A DNA stretch of 64,000 nt from Panicum virgatum (lineage: Eukaryota; Streptophyta; Magnoliopsida; Poales; Poaceae): contig NC_053139.1 of NCBI RefSeq assembly GCF_016808335.1, positions 17,192,782 through 17,256,781 on the forward strand, read 5' to 3'. The translations under genes were made by a program, and so were the position numbers. The notes below the pieces were generated by a model that ran no database searches, was not told where the DNA came from, and saw only the letters and a program-made list of their open reading frames with translations. This document shows, piece after piece, positions 11,237 through 22,170 of the stretch. Positions within the stretch are counted from its first letter, which is position 1, and every line of letters begins with the position of its first letter.

Positions 11237-14200
11237 TGTGGCGGAACCACCCAAAACTACTGGGCCCGGGTGCACTGATCTTTGTTGCTAAGCAACTCTG
11301 ACCCAATTTGGCACTCACCGGAAGTTCCTCGAGTGAAACCTCGATAAAAGCCATGCTATTCCCGGATCAGCAGACAACACTCACACGAAGGTGAGCCCAG
11401 AGATTACAACACAAACATTTCATACATCTCAGAGTGATTTCAGCGGAAGCAAATTTTTTACAAACCATGTTCGGAGTAGCAAAGTACTACAGAGTTCCAA
11501 CTACTCAATTATTCAAGTCTCATTGTTCAGCGGAAGCATTAAAGATAACTAGCGAAATAACGTGACGCATCGATAAAGCCCGTATGAATGCGTCACTCAG
11601 CAGGAGGGTGATTAGCACCAGCTGAAGGGCCATCCCACTCGACAGACCAACCCGGAGGCAAGGTACACGGCCAAGTAAGACTTGCAAACATATCCTCAAA
11701 GTTAGTACCTGAAAAACAGTGCCACAAGCAAGGCTGAGTATACTAATACTCAGCAAGACTGACCCGTCTTCGGATATAACATAGTCCGATAACTAGACAT
11801 GCAAGGCTTTTTGGTTTGTGGGATTTGTTTGCCAAAAATGCCGCTAAGAGTTGATCCTTACTTTCAGATTTTAATTAGCCATTTTCTAGTTAGATTAGCC
11901 GGTCTAATTTGCAACTATCTCTAATCAAGCATGGTAGAGCATACGTTTAATCATACAGCAGTATTGTCAACATTGGTTCCACTTGTTACTCTGTGTGACC
12001 GAAAACATTAAGCAATCTCATGCCGTGAGAGGCGGACGATTCCGAATCGAATTTCAACCTGGCCAGGGGAACCTAGACCACACGCATGGGGATTGACTTC
12101 GCTCCCGCCCACGCTACAGTTCCCCTTTCTTTCCAGTCCGTGGATCCGGGGCACCCTCCCCGACTACAGAGTCCGACCACTCTGCACCCGTACGTCGCGA
12201 CAAAATATAAACCCTACTTCTACCAGGAGGTTGCGAGGTCGTTCCACTCGCCGGTCCAATCAGGTACTTAAGCTTTCCGATTACCATATTTCTCGGTATG
12301 TGGCTAGTACTTTCAAACGCTTAACGAAATGAGCCACACACCACGACCTTAGCCATTTTTGACTATACCAGCGGGGTATCACAACTACACAACCCCGCCT
12401 ATTGTCCTTACATTTCAACAGGAATTAAAGTCAGTACAATTCCTATTTGCTCGCGAGAGGCAGGAAACCCCTCGACTTCTACCGTACCTAATTAGCATGG
12501 CAACTAGTCGATAAAAATATCCGGTATCAAACATAGGTTCCTAGAGATCATGAATCTAAGGTTTTCGATCAATGCTTAGAGAACTTAATGCAGAAAACAA
12601 AATATTACAATACATTAATAAATAGATAGCTGAAAGATAATTCAAAAAAAATAGTGGGATTATGCTCCGGGGCTTGCCTTCTTGGGCACTGTCAGGCAGA
12701 AAAGCCTCTGGGGCTTGGCCCAGGTCTTGAGACAAGTTAGTATAGTTCAAATTGACCTCCTACTCCGCACGAGATTCCGCGGGCACCAGTTCGTAGTCTC
12801 CGTCCGCGAGATTGACCGCTTCTATATGCAATGCCAGATTACGAGTTATTCATGGATAACGATTTCTTTCCTTCACAATAAAGTTGTAGTTCACAAAGTT
12901 AATTTAGTGATGATTTCACATTTCATTTCATGGGCAGTCGTTTATAGAGTAGTAACCACAATTATGTTTCTTCATAAATGAGTGGGGGTTTTAGTTTTCA
13001 CTTTTCAATTTCAACACATAGCACGCTTTCATTATTTCTTAACAACACAACTACTAATGAGCTAGTGATGAAACACTAAAGTAACAAAGATCCAAACTTA
13101 GGCATTTCTGATATAAATTTCAGCATCTAACTAAAAAGCAATTAACCATAACAAAACTTGTATGTAGGTTACTCTAGTTACTTCATCTTTTTGTACAAAA
13201 CGTTTAACATGGATTCTGGTGCTACCATTTTACGAGAGCAACTTCATAGCATATACTCAGCACTGAAATTTTTCCAGATTTTATTCACTTATACAACTGA
13301 AGTGACAAAAAGAACAAAAACAGCAAGCTTTTAACTAAGATTAATTCTACAGAGAGTTTTTCTAGGGATATGGCTCTAAAATATTTACCAGAGACTATTC
13401 ATGAGCTAAAAATACTCCAGAAAATTTTTCAAGATTTAACTCAATATGATAAATTAGTTATGCAGTTAACTTAGCATGAGTTTGCATAAATTTCTCAAGG
13501 TGCATTTAACTAGTATTGCATATGAACTTTTTATTACAGGTAGAAAATACTCTAAACAAGATCATGCCCAAAAATCATGATCAGAAACATTGTAGATTAC
13601 TCAGAACAAATATAGTAAATCTAGCCCTAAGATGCTAAGCATGATTTTTCACCAAGGAAAAACTCAGTAACTGCACCTCAAAATTTTTAGACAGGAACAT
13701 AGAGCTAAAAAGAGACTTTAGAAATAAATATAGATTTTTCTGAGCCTAAGAACTATATATGAAGAATTAAGTTGATTAAACAAGCATAAATCATGGTATA
13801 TAGAAAATGAACTCTAATAAATCTGAAATTTAGGTATTAACAGGGTTTTAGTTGCACATGCATGCAGTAAAAATTTCAGAGCAAGTTCATGTGCATATTT
13901 TCCAGTATTAATTCGAGAAAGCTAGCAACATATTAGAGAATCTTGATTGTTCCAATATGATAACTATTTTGGTTGGGTGTCATCTTTCTACTGTGATCTT
14001 AACATTCTAGTAGTGATGACATATCCAAAAATCAAGGTCATTTGCTGAGTAGAACTTCCTGAACATGCATAAGGTGGTTTTCTTCTTCTTTTTCCCAGAT
14101 TAAAATCGGTTGAGTTTCTGCAGATGTGACTGGTACAAAATTTGTAGATCTTGTTACAAGGATTCCAAATCCGTTGAGTTTGTATTTTTACGATTTTTCT

Positions 14201-15615
14201 ATGATTTGTTCTGCATTTTAGAAGTTCACTGGTATACACTGAAAATCTTGCAAACACACCCTTTAAAAAAATTACAACCGGGCCCTTCGCCGGCCTTCTC
14301 CGCCGTGGCATCTTGCCGGTGGTGTTCTGCGATGAAGGGCTTACCGGGGCTGCCACGGGGAGGCGCGTGGGAGAGTAGGGATCGAGGAACACCTACCCTG
14401 GTCGGCGTTCGAAGGTTTGGTGCACGGATTCGAGCTCGTCGGCGTCAATGGCGGGGCGGTTGTTCGGATCGCCGGCGCTGGAGGTGAAGAAGGACTCGGG
14501 GTAGGGGAACAGGGCGCGCACGAGCACCACGTGAGCTTGTGGATGCTCCTGGGGTAGCTGTCGGGCTCGGTCTCCTTCGGAGCTGGCCGGTCCGCGGTGA
14601 GCCCGAGCTCGCCGGCGGCGGCGCAAAAGGGGAACAGCGTCGGGAGGGGATTTGGTTCGATTCCGCGCGCGTGTAGCTTAACTAGGAGGTGGCGAAGCTG
14701 CTGCGGTGGTCGGATGAGACAATGTAGGGCTGGGTTAGCCGGTCCGCGCGAGCTGGATCTCGGCGGCCATGGCGGAGCGGCGGGAGGAGGAAGAAGGAGG
14801 AGAAGACGCGCGACAGTGGAGCTCTGGGGGTTCTTATAGGCCAAGGAGCTCCTGGGCGAGCGAAGTGGTGTCTGGGCGCGGTCAATTTTTCCCTGGGCGA
14901 CTCGACGGCGAGCGGGCGGAGGAGGCAGTGGCGCTGCGCCGGGCGGGGGGTGTCGTGGCGGCTCGGGGAGGCGTCCGGGACGCGTGTGCGCGTGAGGAGG
15001 TGCCAAGAGGCGGGCCAGGTGGCGCTGGGGGACTCCCCAGGTCCATTTGGCCGCGGGCGCGCGGTGGACGAAGTCCACCGGCGGCGTACGGCGGGCGGCG
15101 AGCGAAATAGAGCAAGCCGGGAGAGAGAGATGGAGATAGGGGCTTTTTTGTGATTTCTGAAAATCCAGGGACCTCTCGGTAATCTAAAAATATTTCCTAT
15201 TTGGAGGGCTCAAATGAAAAAGTGTTGAATACCAATTTTTCATAACTTTTCAAGATCTACAACTTTCGTGTTATGCAAATTTTCATTTGAAACTCACATG
15301 TTGAACTATTTGTCCATTTGCAAATTTGCACAAAAGGACTTTATTTTTAAATTAGTTTTTGACTTGATTTTGGCTGAAGTTCAATTGAGTACATGTCAAT
15401 TGAAGTACCTCCCATGAGCCAACTAAATTTTTTTGCTCATTTTTGAATTAAATTTTGAGTAGCTTTTCACTCTTTTTCTTTCTCATTTAATTTCTTTTGT
15501 ATAATTTGTCTTTTATTTGACCCTTTCTCTTTGAATTAATTTCCCAAAATTTTGTTTTAACTTTAACTAAGGTACATTGATTGTATTTAAATGTACTGAC
15601 ACCTGAGGTGTCACA
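11237..15615 (-). repeat. 5' LTR of the gypsy element, full-length 4379 bp
   Basis: This is the complete LTR; on the minus strand it begins TGTGACACC and ends CCGCCACA. It contains the 740-bp block (13312-14051) deleted from the other copy, and a GC-rich segment at 14250-15110. The TATA box at 14832-14841 places U3 in about the first 780 bases, leaving an unusually long R/U5. Confidence 0.93.
14832..14841 (-). promoter_or_regulatory. Probable TATA box of the gypsy 5' LTR
   Basis: The minus strand reads CCTATAAGAA just upstream of a GC-rich transcribed-looking stretch. The same sequence is preserved in the 3' LTR near 2960. No other TATA-like site in the LTR sits before the GC-rich block, so I take this as the U3 promoter. 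Confidence 0.5.
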
Positions 15616-16300
15616 ACAGGGGCCTTTTGTCCCGGTTGGAGGCACCAACCGGGACAAAAGGGTGGCCTTTTATCCCGGTTGGTGGCTCCAACCGGGACAA
15701 AAGGCTGCGCCGGCCTTTTGTCCCGGTTGGTGTCTCCAACCGGGACAAAAGACCTTGGCCCCCTTATCCCCTTTCCTCTCCCTCCGCCCGAGCCATTCAG
15801 CTCACTTGTTTCTTGCTGTTCTTGGCTCGGGAGAGAGGAGTTCTTGCTCATTTCTTCACCACATTTGTGAAGATCTTTGATTCCCCGTCCATCCATCGGC
15901 GCTAAAGGTTTGGGGCTTGTTTTTCTCTTCTTCCTTGGCTTGTATAGCTCATTTCATGCTTTAGAAATAGAGAAAATGTGTAGCTAGCTCATTTCTTGGA
16001 CATTTAGCTAGATTGCATATGTAGGTGTGATTTTCTTTTAGATTTAGATGAGTATGTGGATAGTAGAAATTTTTAGAATGAGTGTAGACACTTCATGTGA
16101 TGTACTTGTATATATGACCATATTGTGGATAGTTGATTTTTGTATTCATGAATGAATTAATGAAATGAGTATATTAGAATTTTTTGTATTATGAATGGAT
16201 TATTTTGACACTCTAGTGATGTATTTATTCAGGCTCACATTGAAACCATCTAGAAGCTAAAAAAATCTTTATTTCGAAACAAGTATACGTCATTAATCTC
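15616..16300 (+). other. CACTA subterminal repeats and probable 5' untranslated exon
   Basis: 15617-15760 holds three inverted pairs of the TTTTGTCCCGGTTGG motif, the left subterminal array of the outer CACTA. A pyrimidine-rich stretch (15760-15905) and an AT-rich intron-like region follow, resembling the 5' untranslated exon and first intron of a CACTA transposase gene. No coding capacity is convincing. Confidence 0.55.
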
Positions 16301-16884
16301 CATCCAACGGTGATGGCACTACCTTTCGGGGATACACGATGCGCTATAAGGATGTCGCGAATCGGTTGGTTGCATCACCAGCACTTCCGATTGATAAGAA
16401 GACAGCATTTGACGCAGTCAGCATGGCCGTTGTTGTACTGAGAGCATATCAACGAGCACGCTGCTTGTGCCAAGTGTTGTGCCTATTAATCATAAATGTT
16501 GGTGCTGCGACTGGCCGATTGGTGACATCCTTGTACCGCACCGTGTCCCCCCGAAAGACAGTGTCATCACCGCAGGGTTGAGGTTACTGACATATACATT
16601 TTCAGAAATAAAGATTTATTTTTCTTCTAGAGGGTTTCTGGATATTGAAAAGAGTGTACTCCTGGAACTGAAGGGTGTCAAAGTAATTAGAAGTTATAGA
16701 GATTTCTTTCAATTAATTAGAGATTTCTTGAGGATTAATGATACATTTCGTCTTTTTTATATGATTTAATTGTTATTTGCAAGAGTTATTAATCTGATCA
16801 TTGTAATTGTAATAGTAAATATTTTTTGCATTGTAATAGTAAGAATTTATAATTTTGTGGAAAATAAAGGTATTTTTCAATAAA

Positions 16885-17194
16885 ATATAGCTTCAGCAGC
16901 TGGAGGGAGTGGCGCCGGTGGGGGTGATCATTGTCCTTCTGGAGAGAAGGGCACAACTCGAGTAGGTCGTCGGTCCAAAAAACCTAGTGCTTTTCATAGG
17001 GCAGCGCTCCGTTATTTGGAAAAAGAATATAGAGAATGCGTGGCAAGGGGCGAGGAACCTCCGTTTGATCTTGAGGATTTATTGCGGTGTTACGGTTCGT
17101 CACCACCAAACTTGGAGGTTTCAGCTCCGCCATCTTCTTCTGCGCCAGCAAGAAATCCATTAGAGCATTCTGCGTTCCAACGCAAGGACGGTTG
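16885..17194 (+). pseudogene. CACTA-internal coding remnant, function unknown
   Basis: A frame from about 16890 to a TGA at 17192 encodes a short Gly-rich start, then a charged helix-like segment (HRAALRYLEKEYRECVARG) and a Pro/Ser-rich tail. Its position ahead of the transposase start suggests an exon of a CACTA accessory gene, but I do not recognise the domain. The region 16300-16760 upstream contains further short frames without recognisable similarity. Confidence 0.3.
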
Positions 17195-17313
17195 AAAACC
17201 TATGTGTTGTTGTCCGAATTTTTAAGTTTCATGTATAGTACTCCTTTGTTTAGTTCTGTAATGGATTAAGTACTCCTTTTAATTAATCAAGATGTATGAT
17301 GGATATTGCATAT

Positions 17314-19160
17314 TGTCGGTACCCTGTAGCTGGGATACCCACTCTTACTGCCGCAAGGCAGGACCCGTGTAGTTATCTGTAACTGCGCGGAAAGGACGGA
17401 GTAGCCAGGCCCCACGGGTCAGGCTCTTCCCTCACCAGGCCAACGGCCCCGGACCCGTTCCCCGCCTGGGGATGGGTCCGGAGACGCCATGTGTCTCTAA
17501 GGAAGGGAAGCTCTATGTCGACAGCCAAGGCCTCGGACCCCCCGTAGGGGTCCGGGACCTCCTGCGTCCATCCGGATCTCCCGCACTGCGTGGGGTCCGG
17601 AGCCACCACGTGGCCCGGAGGCACGGGCTCGAGCGCGAGCCTTCCGCTGGAAGACTCGCGCGCCCACTGCATTTAATGCAGATGGACAAGGCGTGCTCTG
17701 CCGCCGCGGTACGCAAGACAGCCTTTGTCAGGCCTCGCTGTGCACCACGTATTACCAAGGTGCACAGTGCAGCCGCCTGTGCCACACCCGCGCAGAGCCC
17801 ATCTGCAGCATTAAATGGATACGACGGCACGGCACTTTTCCATCATGCCGCCTACGCCGCAAGCTACACAGCCCGCTTAAGCTACGTGGCAGGCGACGCC
17901 ACTAGCTACATCTGGCATCGTCCCGACAAGACAGCGCTAGGACATGGTGAATGAGGGACTCCAGGAGTAGGCAAAGGAATCCAGGGGAGATATCTCCATT
18001 GCCTGCTACGCCATAATGTATGGACAGTACGTTATTTTATATTACATCATTGGGCCCACCTGTCGGGGACCCAACAGCTGTGTACGCGCCTCCCTTGAGA
18101 TATAAAAGGGAGGCGCTCGCTGTGCACAGGGAATCTCTCTGGACACACAAGCTCTCGCGAACTCTCTCTCTCGAGGGAAGGCAATACAACACACAGTGGA
18201 CGTAGGGTATTACGCTCCAGCGGCCCGAACCACTCTAATCCCGCTGTGTTCATCGTGTTCTTGAGAGATATCAAAGTAGGACTAGCTAACCCCTGAGTAC
18301 ACACCCTCTGGGCTAAGGCGGGTGCCTTCCGCCACCCGGCTGTGGTTTGTAGCACCACGACATTTGGCGCGCCAGGTAGGGTAGTCCGGAGCCTCCACGT
18401 GTCTGCAAGCGCAGACACGTATATAAAGCCGCTTGGTCTCCATACTAAGGTTCACCTACCGCTGTACTCATTGTGGTAGGAGGACGTCCGCATTGATGTA
18501 GCAGAAGCCGAGGCGATTCTTTGACCAGGGGGCACTATTGATCGCGTATTACCAAGATGCATAGTGGAGCTGCTGGCGCCGCCCACGCCGCGCCTGTCAG
18601 TCTGCCATAACAGATGGATACGACGGCTCGGCTTCACCCACTATGACGCCTACATAATAGCCTCAACAGGCCACGCCGCAAGCTACGTTCCCCCAACGGG
18701 CACCTTGCTGACGGGACAAGAGAAGACCACCCTTCGTCAGAGGGTCAGCAGGGCATGGAAGCATATCGGAGGAAAGATTCGTAACCACTGTAGCAATTTA
18801 AATACTCTGCGCAGTATGCTGCACAGTCACGTTGGGCCCACTTGTCGGGGCCCAACGTCCTATGTATCCGCACCCCTTGGTCTATAAAAGGGGGCGCCCG
18901 CTAGAAGAAAAACTCAGGCTGGGTGAAAGTCAAGACCCGGCAGAGGATAGATTCATACACAACCAAGATCAATACCTCTCCCAGTGGATGTAGGGTATTA
19001 CGCTCCGGCGGCCCGAACCACTCTAGATCGTGTGTTCTTGTGTGCTTGTCTCAGAGCTAGATTAGCCCAATCGCCTAGTTCCTTCCCGAGTACTCCCTCT
19101 CTGGGAATAGGCGGGTGCGTTCCGCCACACGGCTGTGGGTACCCTAGAAATCCCGCGACA
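17314..19160 (+). mobile_element. Small LTR-retrotransposon remnant with 5-bp target duplication
   Basis: The insertion starts TGTCGGTACCC, ends CCCGCGACA and is flanked by CATAT on both sides (17309-17313 and 19161-19165). The first 1049 bp form one complete LTR ending CACGACA, followed by a primer site (TGGCGCGCCAGGTAGG, from 18365). The remainder (about 18500-19160) is a diverged, shorter LTR-like copy sharing the TAGGGTATTACGCTCC...GGCGGCCCGAACCACTC and GCGGGTGC...TTCCGCCAC blocks. No gag or pol is present. It sits inside the CACTA element just ahead of the transposase start. Confidence 0.85.
18363..18382 (+). other. Primer-binding site of the small LTR element
   Basis: Immediately after the first LTR the sequence reads TTTGGCGCGCCAGGTAGGG, a primer-site type seen in other grass LTR retrotransposons. 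It shows that the remnant is a plus-strand element and not a solo LTR. Confidence 0.65.
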
Positions 19161-19263
19161 CATATCTTTTAATTATTCATGTTATGTTACATTTAGTTTA
19201 ATTTAGGTTTGATATATTTTATTTATTTGATACGTGTAAAGAATTCAAATCGATTTATTTAAA

Positions 19264-20104
19264 ATGCAGATGGACCGGCAATGGATGTACAATGCTGACC
19301 GACATTCGAAAGAATTCAATGATGGCCTACATTATTTTTTGTCTGTGGCTGAGGCAAACAAGCAGAATGGTTTTATGTGCTGCCCGTGTGTTCATTGCAA
19401 CAATAACAAGGATTACTCATCTTCAAGAATCCTACACAGCCACATTTTCGCAAATGGTTTCATGGAGAAGTATGTTTGTTGGACGAAGCACGGAGAACAG
19501 GGGGTTACCATGGAAGACAATAAAGAAGAAGATTTTGACGACCACTTTCCTGGGAATGCTGGAATCGGTGCATTCGATGACGATATTCCCATGGAAGAGC
19601 CCGAAGTAGATGTAGTAGAAAATGATCCCAGCGACGATCTGGGGCAGGCATTGCACAATGTGCAAGCAGACTGTGAGAGTGAAATGGAGAGGTTGAAGTT
19701 CCAGAAGTTGTTAGAGGACCACCGTAAGTTGTTGTACCCAGATTGTCAAAATGGATTGAAGAAACTTGGCACCACCTTGGAGTTGCTGCAATGGAAGGCA
19801 ACAAATGGTGTATCCGACAAGAGATTTGGTGAATTACTCAAACTTGTTAAAAAAATGCTTCCTAAGGACAATGAATTGCCTGCCACAAAGTATGAAGCCA
19901 AACAACATGTTTGCCCTTTAGGATTGGAAGTGCAAAAGATACATGCATGCCCCAACGACTGCATCCTCTACCGAGGATGCCCCGTATGCAAGTGTATTGC
20001 GTTACAAGATTAGAAAAGATGATCCTGGAGATGTCGAGGGGGAGCCTCTCCGGAAGAGAGTTCCTGCGAAGGTCATGTGGTATTCGCCTATAATTGGAGG
20101 ATTC
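19264..20104 (+). pseudogene. CACTA TnpD-like transposase, N-terminal fragment with frameshift
   Basis: The ATG at 19264 opens a frame of 249 codons. Residues ~2-80 match the Transpos_assoc domain that starts plant En/Spm transposases: DRQWMYNADR, the CPCVHCNN cysteine cluster and the HGE ending. The frame then enters the first part of Transposase_21 (ACPNDCILYRG). Near 19995-20005 the family-typical continuation (RYKIRKDDPGDVEGEP...RVPAKVMWY) moves one base out of frame, then ends at about 20104. The rest of the catalytic transposase, normally several hundred residues, is missing. What follows is Ulp1-like sequence, so an internal deletion has joined two genes. Confidence 0.85.
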
Positions 20105-20943
20105 TACGCGACACTGCCGATAAGCTATACCAAAACTTGTTCAAGTACATAAGCGTTCATCACAACAAGCAAATGATATTGTTTCCTTACAACTTTGCGT
20201 GAGTGATTACTTCCGTCTAACTCTTTCTATTCTGTAATCGAATTGTTTAAACCTTAACTACCAAGAACTGCCTCCGTATAATCTTGCAGTGAACACTAGG
20301 TCCTAATTGTCATAATTCCCGAGAAGAGCCTACTCGTGGTTATGGACTCATTGAGGAGACCTCCAGAACAATATGAAAATCTTCTTAACATGATGAAAAA
20401 GTAATTCTACCACTACTCCGTCGATGACCGATAATTTGAATCACTTTGTTACTTGACTATAATTGTTCTAATTATGCACAGGATTTGGAAACAATTCGCT
20501 AAAAATCATCCAGGCAAATTTGACAAGGAATTGAAGATCAAGACAGATTTTGCGGTATGCACTTGGATGATTTGTTGCAAGATTTATTAGTTTTATTATA
20601 TATTCATGTAAATACCTGATAATTTCTTCTCTCTTAAAGTGTATGAGGCAGAAACAAGGTACTAATTTATGCGCATACTATGTATGCGAGAACATCCATG
20701 GTCTGGTAGGTCCTCCAAAGGGCTGGACAGATTAGGAGGAGGAAGTAAGTAAAAAACTTGTTAATATTTGAACTCGTATTTTAATTAGTCGAAATTAATT
20801 ATACCCTTTTTCCATTGGTCGAGGAGATGCGCGATAAACTCATACCGGAGGAAAAGGTTATGGCGATTCAAGAACAATTGTCTGGATTTATTGTTGAGCA
20901 AGTCCTCGATCCAAAAGGCGAATTCTACTATGATGGACTATCT
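20105..20943 (+). pseudogene. Ulp1-like cysteine protease remnant of the CACTA element
   Basis: Several exon-like blocks match the C48/Ulp1-type protease-like tails common in plant CACTA proteins. They are KQMILFPYNFA (about 20165-20200), a catalytic-type His codon (20294-20296) followed by TAG where Trp is usual, VVMDSL (about 20336-20353), and GTNLCAYYVCENI with the expected Cys codon at 20670-20672. A C-terminal EEKVMAIQEQLSGFIVEQVL block ends near 20943. Typical GT-AG intron borders separate them. The TAG after the His makes it a pseudogene. Such proteins may act on SUMO-like conjugates; activity here is unlikely. Confidence 0.7.
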
Positions 20944-21165
20944 AATATTGATAATCGCAGCAAATATGATAATATACGCGTATATATGTAATTAAGAACG
21001 AATATACCTATGTAAATATATATGTGTGTGTATGTATTAAATTTCTATTTATGAGTATGTATGTATTATATATATAAGCACTCCAATAATATATATGTGT
21101 ATATATATATTTATATAATATTGGTCCTAGACATTTTCATATGTAAAGAAATTCACATGTATAGA

Positions 21166-21167
21166 TA

Positions 21168-21232
<65 letters not shown>
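21166..21232. repeat. (GT)n/(AT)n microsatellite
   Basis: A run of GT followed by about 24 AT dinucleotides lies inside the CACTA element. Short frames predicted across it are dinucleotide artefacts. Confidence 0.95.
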
Positions 21233-21235
<3 letters not shown>

Positions 21236-21339
21236 TGGAGATCATACACACTGAATTCCAATACATAAGTTTAATTGAAATGCAAAAGTATAATTGAAAT
21301 AGAAAAAGAATTGAGAAAAGGAAAACAGGAAAAAAAAGG

Positions 21340-21551
21340 GACCTTTTGCCCTGGTTGGTAACACCAGCCGGGACAAAAGGGTGTGCCAGCCACGTGGGTG
21401 CTGGCAGCACCTAGGTCCTCTTTTGTCCCGGTTGCCAGACCCGGGACAAAAGGGAGGGCACCCCCTTTTGTCTCGGACTGGCGTTCCCGGTTGGGAAACC
21501 GGGACAACAGGGGTTTCCCAACCGGGACAAATCAACATTTTTGTAGTAGTG
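21340..21551. repeat. Right subterminal repeats and terminal inverted repeat of the outer CACTA
   Basis: Alternating direct and inverted copies of a CCCGGTTGG/CCAACCGGGACAAA motif occupy 21340-21535. The terminal sequence, read on the minus strand, is CACTACTACAAAAATG. These arrays are the family's transposase-binding regions and match the motif at 15617-15760. Confidence 0.88.
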
Positions 21552-22170
21552 CACCTTGGCCACCCCTAATGAAATAAATAATCAGTTAGACAAGCCTCAA
21601 CATTTAAATAAATGCCTTCAGTTATAAATAACTAAATGCATGCTTTCTCACTTGTGGGCATAACATACAACACCCAGTTGTGCAATTCTATACATGTGTG
21701 TGCCGGTTTGTGACATCACATTTCACAAAAAAAAAAGCACTGAAAGATTCACAACTAGACACTTACTATTGTTGATGAGCCAAAGTGCCATGGCACGGCA
21801 CTGCACCTCATTTGAGTCCAGTTTTGAGCCCGAAAGCCAAAAACTGGTCACAAGAAGGGCACCATATCAGATCACTGCAGTTGACCTCCTGCTTTTTAAA
21901 GACTAACCTAATGTTGATGCAAGGCTACACTTAACCTGACAGTCCGTGTATCAGGTGGAAAAAGCAAGATGTTTAGCAATTAATGAAACAACCCTCATCT
22001 TCACCGCATATAACAATGTGCTGCTGTTAGCATAATTTGGTATTAATACAGGCTATTTTGTCACGGTAGGACAGCCAGGGAGCCATATGGGCTCAAGAGC
22101 ACAAACCGTAGATGCTAGAGTAAATTTCATTTTCAACTTGTTAGACAACATGGTTATGAACAAGCCAAAT
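21552..22170. other. Gene-free flank, probable intron of the TAF15-like copy
   Basis: No coding similarity is visible. By position it lies between the outer CACTA and the TR-GAG element. The next TAF15 exon would lie further left on the minus strand, so this is probably TAF15 intron sequence. Confidence 0.4.

Larger units (their letters stand above)
101..15615 (-). mobile_element. Ty3/gypsy LTR retrotransposon, Tekay/Del-like, 15.5 kb
   Basis: Two direct repeats starting TGTGGCGGAA and ending GGTGTCACA (101-3740 and 11237-15615) bracket a 7.5-kb internal region. On the minus strand this holds, in order, a tRNA-iMet-type primer site, an extra ORF, gag, pol (protease, RT, RNase H, integrase) and a polypurine tract. 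The flanks read ACAGC (96-100) and ACAGG (15616-15620), a 4/5 target-duplication match. The integrase-type order, the chromodomain-like tail of pol and the iMet primer site point to the Tekay/Del lineage of chromoviruses, whose grass members often have very long LTRs. By eye I counted nine substitutions in the first ~560 aligned LTR bases, so the insertion is not very recent. gag is broken and pol has lost catalytic residues, so it is not autonomous. Confidence 0.95.
1..21551 (+). mobile_element. CACTA (En/Spm) element, left end outside window, interrupted by two LTR elements
   Basis: The right end at 21551 reads, on the reverse strand, CACTACTACAAAAATGTTGA, a standard CACTA terminal inverted repeat. 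Inverted copies of a TTTTGTCCCGGTTGG motif fill 21340-21535 and 15617-15760 and recur at 1-60, so the window starts inside the left subterminal array. A gypsy element occupies 101-15615 and an LTR remnant 17314-19160. The element's own DNA in the window is therefore 1-100, 15616-17313 and 19161-21551. Gene remnants on the plus strand are a Transpos_assoc/TnpD start (19264 on) and a Ulp1-like tail (20105-20943). The right flank begins CAC (21552-21554), the candidate 3-bp target duplication; its partner is out of view. I infer it is non-autonomous because most of the transposase is missing. Confidence 0.88.

Noticed and set aside
14341..15078. 245-codon minus-strand ORF in the gypsy LTR (and its partner near 2686-3241)
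   Set aside because: It is Pro/Arg/Ala-rich low-complexity sequence of a GC-rich LTR. It spans the TATA region and is not preserved as one frame in the other LTR.
21061..21297. Tyr/Ile-repeat ORFs over (AT)n runs, also at 34640 and 62500
   Set aside because: Pure dinucleotide-repeat artefacts.
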